DNA of 64,000 nucleotides. It comes from Geitlerinema sp. PCC 7407 (GTDB lineage Bacteria > Cyanobacteriota > Cyanobacteriia > PCC-7407). The translations under genes and the position numbers were made by a program. The stretch covers positions 2,468,501 through 2,532,500 of the forward strand of contig NC_019703.1 in the NCBI RefSeq assembly GCF_000317045.1, written 5' to 3'. The notes under the pieces are model-generated. The model did not search any database. It had not been told where the DNA came from and was given only the letters and a program-made list of their open reading frames with translations. Each line of letters begins with the position of its first letter. Position 1 is the first letter of the stretch. Below, piece by piece: positions 60,995-64,000 of this stretch.

Positions 60995-62071
60995 TTATTG
61001 CTTGGCCTGAATCTGGTCAAACAGCGCCCCATCATCAAAGAACTGCTGCTGTACCTTGTCCCAGCCCCCCAGATCCTGCACCGTGTAGAGCTTGGCGATT
61101 TTGGGGAACTTATTGGCGACTTCTTGCTGCACCGAGGCGTCCACGGGCCGGAAGCCTACCGCCGCAAACTCCCGCTGGGCCTCTGGGGTAAACAGGAACT
61201 GCACAAAGGCTTCGGCAACTTCCCGCGTGCCGTTCTTATCGACATTCTTATCCACGACAGCCACGGGGTTATCAATGGAGATATTGACGCCAGGGACCAC
61301 GTAGGGCAGGTTTTCGCCCTTTTGATTGGCCAAAATGACTTCGTTTTCGTAGTTAATCAAGACATCACCCTGACCTTGCTTGAAGAAAACATCGGTGGAT
61401 TCCCGAGCATCCTTCGGCAAGATGGGGACGTTTTGGATCACGCGGGTTGCGTAGTCGAGGGCTGCCGTTTCGTTGCCGCCGTTTTGGGTGATCGCGCCCC
61501 AGAGCGCCAGGAAGTTCCAGCGGGCGCCGCCGGAGGTCTTGGGGTTGGCGGTGATCACGCTGACGTCATCGCGCGATAGATCCGACCAGTCTTTGATGTT
61601 TTTGGGGTTGCCTTCTCGGGTGACGAGGGCGGCGACCGACGAGTGAACAATGGAGTCGTTGGGAGCTTCTGTTTCCCAGCCCGGCTCGATCAGGCCCGCT
61701 TTCTCGATTTTTTGGGTGTCGAGGGCCAGAGCTAGGGCGACGACGTCGGCTTCGAGGCCGTCGATCACGGCGCGGGTCTGGGAGCCGGAGCCGCCATAGC
61801 TTTGGTTAAACTCTACCTCTTGGCCGCGCTCGGCTTTCCACTTGGCCGCGAACTTAGGAATGATTTTTTCGTAGGCCGATTGGGTGACGGCGTAGGACAC
61901 CAGGGTGAGCTGGACTTTTTCGGGAGCGGCGGCTGAGGAGCTGCCGCTGGCGGAGGCTTCGGGGGGCGTGGCTGGCCCGGAGCAGGCGGCGATCGCCCCG
62001 CTTAGGGCCGCGCCAAACACAAAAAAGGTAACGAAACGCTGAAAGGGTTTGGGTTTCAGGAGATCAATCAC
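60995..62071 (-). CDS. sbpA: Sulfate-binding lipoprotein SbpA
   Basis: A 358-residue binding protein with a lipoprotein signal (lipobox IAAC, Cys30) and a Ser/Ala-rich tether. The mature part has QLTLVSYAVTQSAYEKIIPKFAAKWK, FNQSYGGSGSQTRAVIDGLEADVVALAL, ITANPKTSGGARWNFLALWG and GQGDVLINYENEVI, the hallmarks of Sbp/CysP proteins whose main-chain NH groups bind the sulfate dianion. It heads the cysT-cysW-NIL operon. No cysA ATPase gene follows in this window. Confidence 0.95.
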   Translation of the reverse strand: MIDLLKPKPFQRFVTFFVFGAALSGAIAACSGPATPPEASASGSSSAAAPEKVQLTLVSYAVTQSAYEKIIPKFAAKWKAERGQEVEFNQSYGGSGSQTRAVIDGLEADVVALALALDTQKIEKAGLIEPGWETEAPNDSIVHSSVAALVTREGNPKNIKDWSDLSRDDVSVITANPKTSGGARWNFLALWGAITQNGGNETAALDYATRVIQNVPILPKDARESTDVFFKQGQGDVLINYENEVILANQKGENLPYVVPGVNISIDNPVAVVDKNVDKNGTREVAEAFVQFLFTPEAQREFAAVGFRPVDASVQQEVANKFPKIAKLYTVQDLGGWDKVQQQFFDDGALFDQIQAKQ

Positions 62072-62215
62072 GGAAGCTGCCTCACAAATCTACGGTAAAC
62101 CGATCAAGTTAATGGAGTTAACCGACGTATGAGGAATCACGATATCCGAAGTTTTTCAAAAAGTACAGTAACCCGATGAGTTTTTAGGAGTTTAATTTTA
62201 CCTAAAACCGTCAAA

Positions 62216-62255
62216 GCCTGATCAGCTCAGGCATCTGGGCGATCGCTGGTCGCCC
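62216..62255 (-). other. Two small inverted repeats between chrA and sbpA
   Basis: GCCTGA/TCAGGC (62216-62221 and 62227-62232) and GGGCGA/TCGCCC (62237-62242 and 62250-62255). They lie 70-110 bp past the chrA stop and 145-185 bp ahead of sbpA. They could act as a chrA terminator or as operator sites for the sulfate operon; no T-run is attached. Confidence 0.35.
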
Positions 62256-62324
62256 TCAAAGAGTCTTTTCACCCTCATCCTCGGCCATCAACCGGAGATT
62301 TACTTGTAGGCGATCGCCCTTTGC

Positions 62325-63509
62325 CTAGAAGCTTTGGCTCAGAAACCCGATCAGCCCACCGGCCAATACCAGCCAGACCGCGTTGATTTTGAAGCGAAAG
62401 ACCAGCACGGTGCTGAGGATTGCCAGGGCGATCGTTAGGCCATCCACCAGCGCCGCTCGGCCCAGGGTGTAGGTCACCGTCGCCATCAGGCCCAATGAAG
62501 CGGCATTGACGCCATCTAGAAAACTGCTCACCCAGGGCGATCGCCGCAGTTTGGGCACCCAGGGATTGACCAGGCCCACCAGCAGGAATCCCGGCAGAAA
62601 AATGCCCACCGTCGCCGCGATCGCCCCGCGGTGGCCCGCCAGCACATACCCCACAAAAGTCGCCGTTGTAAAAAGCGGCCCCGGCGTCACCTGGCCAATG
62701 GCGATCGCGTCTAGCAGCTGCTGGGAGGTCAGCCACTGGGAGCGCTCCACCAAATCCCGCTGCAAAAAGGCCAGCAGCACGTAGCCACCCCCGTAGAGCA
62801 CCGAGCCGATTTTCAGAAAAAACCAAAACACCTGGTGCCAGGCGATCGCCAGAGCTTCGCTGCTCGCCGTCATTTGGGCCAAGGGCAGCGGCAGCCAGAG
62901 CAGCCCCGAAAAGCTCCCCGGCAACCGGCGATTTTTGATCACCATGACCGCCAACCCCGCCAGCACCAGCAGCAAAATCTCATCGATCTGGACAAAAAAC
63001 GCCACCATCACAGCCACGCCCGCCAGAGTCGTCGGCCAGTCCTTGGCCGCCTTTCGCCCCAGTTTCCCCAGAGCCTGCACGATGATCGCGATAATCACCG
63101 GCTTGATGCCGTACATTAGCCAGCCCAGGGCAGGCACGCTCTGGTAGCGGACATACACCATCGCCAAAACCCACACGATCAGGGCCGCTGGCAGGATGAA
63201 GCACACCCCGGCGATCGCCAGTCCCCGCCAGCCGCCGCGCTCATAGCCGATGTGAATCGCTAGCTCAGTGGAGTTAGGGCCTGGGATCAGGTTCGTGACG
63301 CCGATCAGATCCAGCAGCGCTTCGCTGGTCAGCCACCCTCGGCGAGTGACGACCTCATCCTGGATGAGGGCAGTGTGGGCCGCCGGCCCGCCAAAGGCGA
63401 TCGCCCCTAGCTTGAGAAACACGATCGCCAGATCTCGCAAACGCTGGCGCTGCTCGGCGGGCGGCAGCTTAGCAAAAGGAAGTGAAGCAGGCGCATGCGG
63501 GGACGTCAT
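62325..63509 (-). CDS. chrA: Chromate transporter ChrA, long-chain type
   Basis: A 394-residue CHR-family membrane protein with the two homologous halves of long-chain ChrA. First half: FLKLGAIAFGGPAAHTALIQDEVVTRRGWL, then GVTNLIPGPNSTELAIHIGYERGGWRGL. Second half: FLKIGSVLYGGGYVLLAFLQRDLVERSQWLT, then AIGQVTPGPLFTTATFVGYVLAGHRGA. ChrA exports chromate, a sulfate analogue that enters through the sulfate permease. Its place directly upstream of sbpA on the same strand, 253 bp away, suggests joint control; the cyanobacterial plasmid relative SrpC is known to be sulfur-regulated. A Crp-family gene is divergent from it. Confidence 0.94.
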   Translation of the reverse strand: MTSPHAPASLPFAKLPPAEQRQRLRDLAIVFLKLGAIAFGGPAAHTALIQDEVVTRRGWLTSEALLDLIGVTNLIPGPNSTELAIHIGYERGGWRGLAIAGVCFILPAALIVWVLAMVYVRYQSVPALGWLMYGIKPVIIAIIVQALGKLGRKAAKDWPTTLAGVAVMVAFFVQIDEILLLVLAGLAVMVIKNRRLPGSFSGLLWLPLPLAQMTASSEALAIAWHQVFWFFLKIGSVLYGGGYVLLAFLQRDLVERSQWLTSQQLLDAIAIGQVTPGPLFTTATFVGYVLAGHRGAIAATVGIFLPGFLLVGLVNPWVPKLRRSPWVSSFLDGVNAASLGLMATVTYTLGRAALVDGLTIALAILSTVLVFRFKINAVWLVLAGGLIGFLSQSF

Positions 63510-63644
63510 AGGTTCTCAGCCTACAAAAAGAACAAGAGGGCGATCGCAGGAATTGCTTGATTTCTCGTTAAACCACGGTTAGTCTATCAAGATACCGTAT
63601 TTTACAATTCTCTCCTCAGCGCTCCCCTAGGGGCGAATTTTGCC

Positions 63645-64000
63645 ATGCTGCTTTCCCTCGCAACCACTCAAGGCGCGATCGCACCCCCCGTCCGCACTTT
63701 TGCTCGCCGCTCTAACCTGCCCCTCCTGCCCAATCAGCTCTGGCAGATTCACAGCGGAGTCGTCCGCACCCTCACCTGGACCGAAGCAGGCGAGGTCGTC
63801 ACCCTTGGTCTTTGGGGGCCGGGAGACGTGTTGGGAATTCCTCTTTCGAGCGCCGATCCGCTCCAGGCCGAATGCGTAACAGAGGTGGTCGCTCGCTCGC
63901 TCCAGCCGCAGGATTGGCCCCAGGTGACCGACGCCCTGCTCCGCCACGCCCGCCAAACCGAGGAGCTGCTGAGCATGGTGCGATCGGGCCCTGTCCAAGC
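63645..64000 (+). CDS. Crp/Fnr-family transcription regulator, partial
   Basis: From the ATG at 63645 the frame stays open to the right edge (118 codons). The sequence matches the cyclic-nucleotide-binding fold of Crp-family proteins: LWQIHSGVVRTLTWTEAGEVVTLGLWGPGDVLGIPLSSADPLQAECVTEVVARSL is the beta-roll (about residues 32-87), and DALLRHARQTEELLSMV starts the dimer helix. The helix-turn-helix is beyond the window. The Arg and Glu that contact cAMP in true Crp are not evident. Next to chrA and the sulfate operon it is a good candidate for a CysR-like sulfur regulator, CysR being a Crp-family protein encoded near sulfate genes in Synechococcus. That identity is inference. Confidence 0.8.
   Translation, partial: MLLSLATTQGAIAPPVRTFARRSNLPLLPNQLWQIHSGVVRTLTWTEAGEVVTLGLWGPGDVLGIPLSSADPLQAECVTEVVARSLQPQDWPQVTDALLRHARQTEELLSMVRSGPVQ

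Overview
The window looks like chromosomal DNA from a cyanobacterium of fairly high G+C. The palindrome GCGATCGC (HIP1, a cyanobacterial hallmark) occurs throughout, inside genes and between them. The gene set also fits: PAS/GAF hybrid kinases, an AMIN-domain TonB receptor, cyanase with an NtcA-type promoter, a NIL-domain protein beside sulfate permease genes, PhoX, and MEKHLA and pentapeptide proteins. A filamentous Geitlerinema/Leptolyngbya-type organism is my guess; no rRNA or other phylogenetic marker is present to settle it. I saw no tRNA, rRNA, CRISPR array or insertion sequence.

Layout. 1-9.7 kb is a signalling island: a hybrid kinase, CheR, CheB and a second hybrid kinase (cut by the left edge) read leftward, with a further CHASE3 kinase divergent. 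9.9-12.8 kb has a small unknown protein, aquaporin Z and an iron-type binding protein. 13.2-20 kb has a TonB-dependent receptor and a five-PAS hybrid kinase whose stop codon is shared with a convergent ArsC-like gene. 20-26.5 kb holds leftward housekeeping and unknown genes: a CrtISO-like oxidoreductase, Xaa-Pro aminopeptidase, a metallo-beta-lactamase-fold protein with degenerate metal ligands, and DUF937 and BON proteins.

27.2-40.8 kb is a tightly packed rightward exopolysaccharide cluster: BY-kinase/Wzz, Wza-type export protein, Wzx flippase, four glycosyltransferases, Wzy/ligase, an acetyltransferase and a secreted GH74-type glucanase. 40.8-52.6 kb has PhoD-like and PhoX phosphatases, a nitronate monooxygenase-like enzyme, a pentapeptide protein, DJ-1, MEKHLA and hydrolase genes, cyanase behind a textbook NtcA promoter, an amine oxidase, and infC with an apparent ATT start.

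52.8-58.7 kb carries a DUF4347/beta-helix/repeat surface protein, then a two-gene module: a P-loop ATPase overlapping a protein with a degenerate P-loop and seven TPRs. The TPR part is AT-rich and lacks HIP1. This module is the best candidate for an undescribed system. 58.9-64 kb is a sulfur-oxyanion region: sbpA-cysT-cysW-NIL (no cysA), a ChrA transporter and, divergent and cut by the right edge, a Crp-family regulator.

Regulatory themes seen directly in the sequence: intrinsic terminators whose stems are built around HIP1 (15.9, 25.4 and 49.4 kb), two adjoining HIP1 palindromes with a triple 14-bp repeat (45.5 kb), a 16-bp palindrome ahead of aqpZ, and a cluster of GAGATCT motifs between aqpZ and the iron-binding protein gene.
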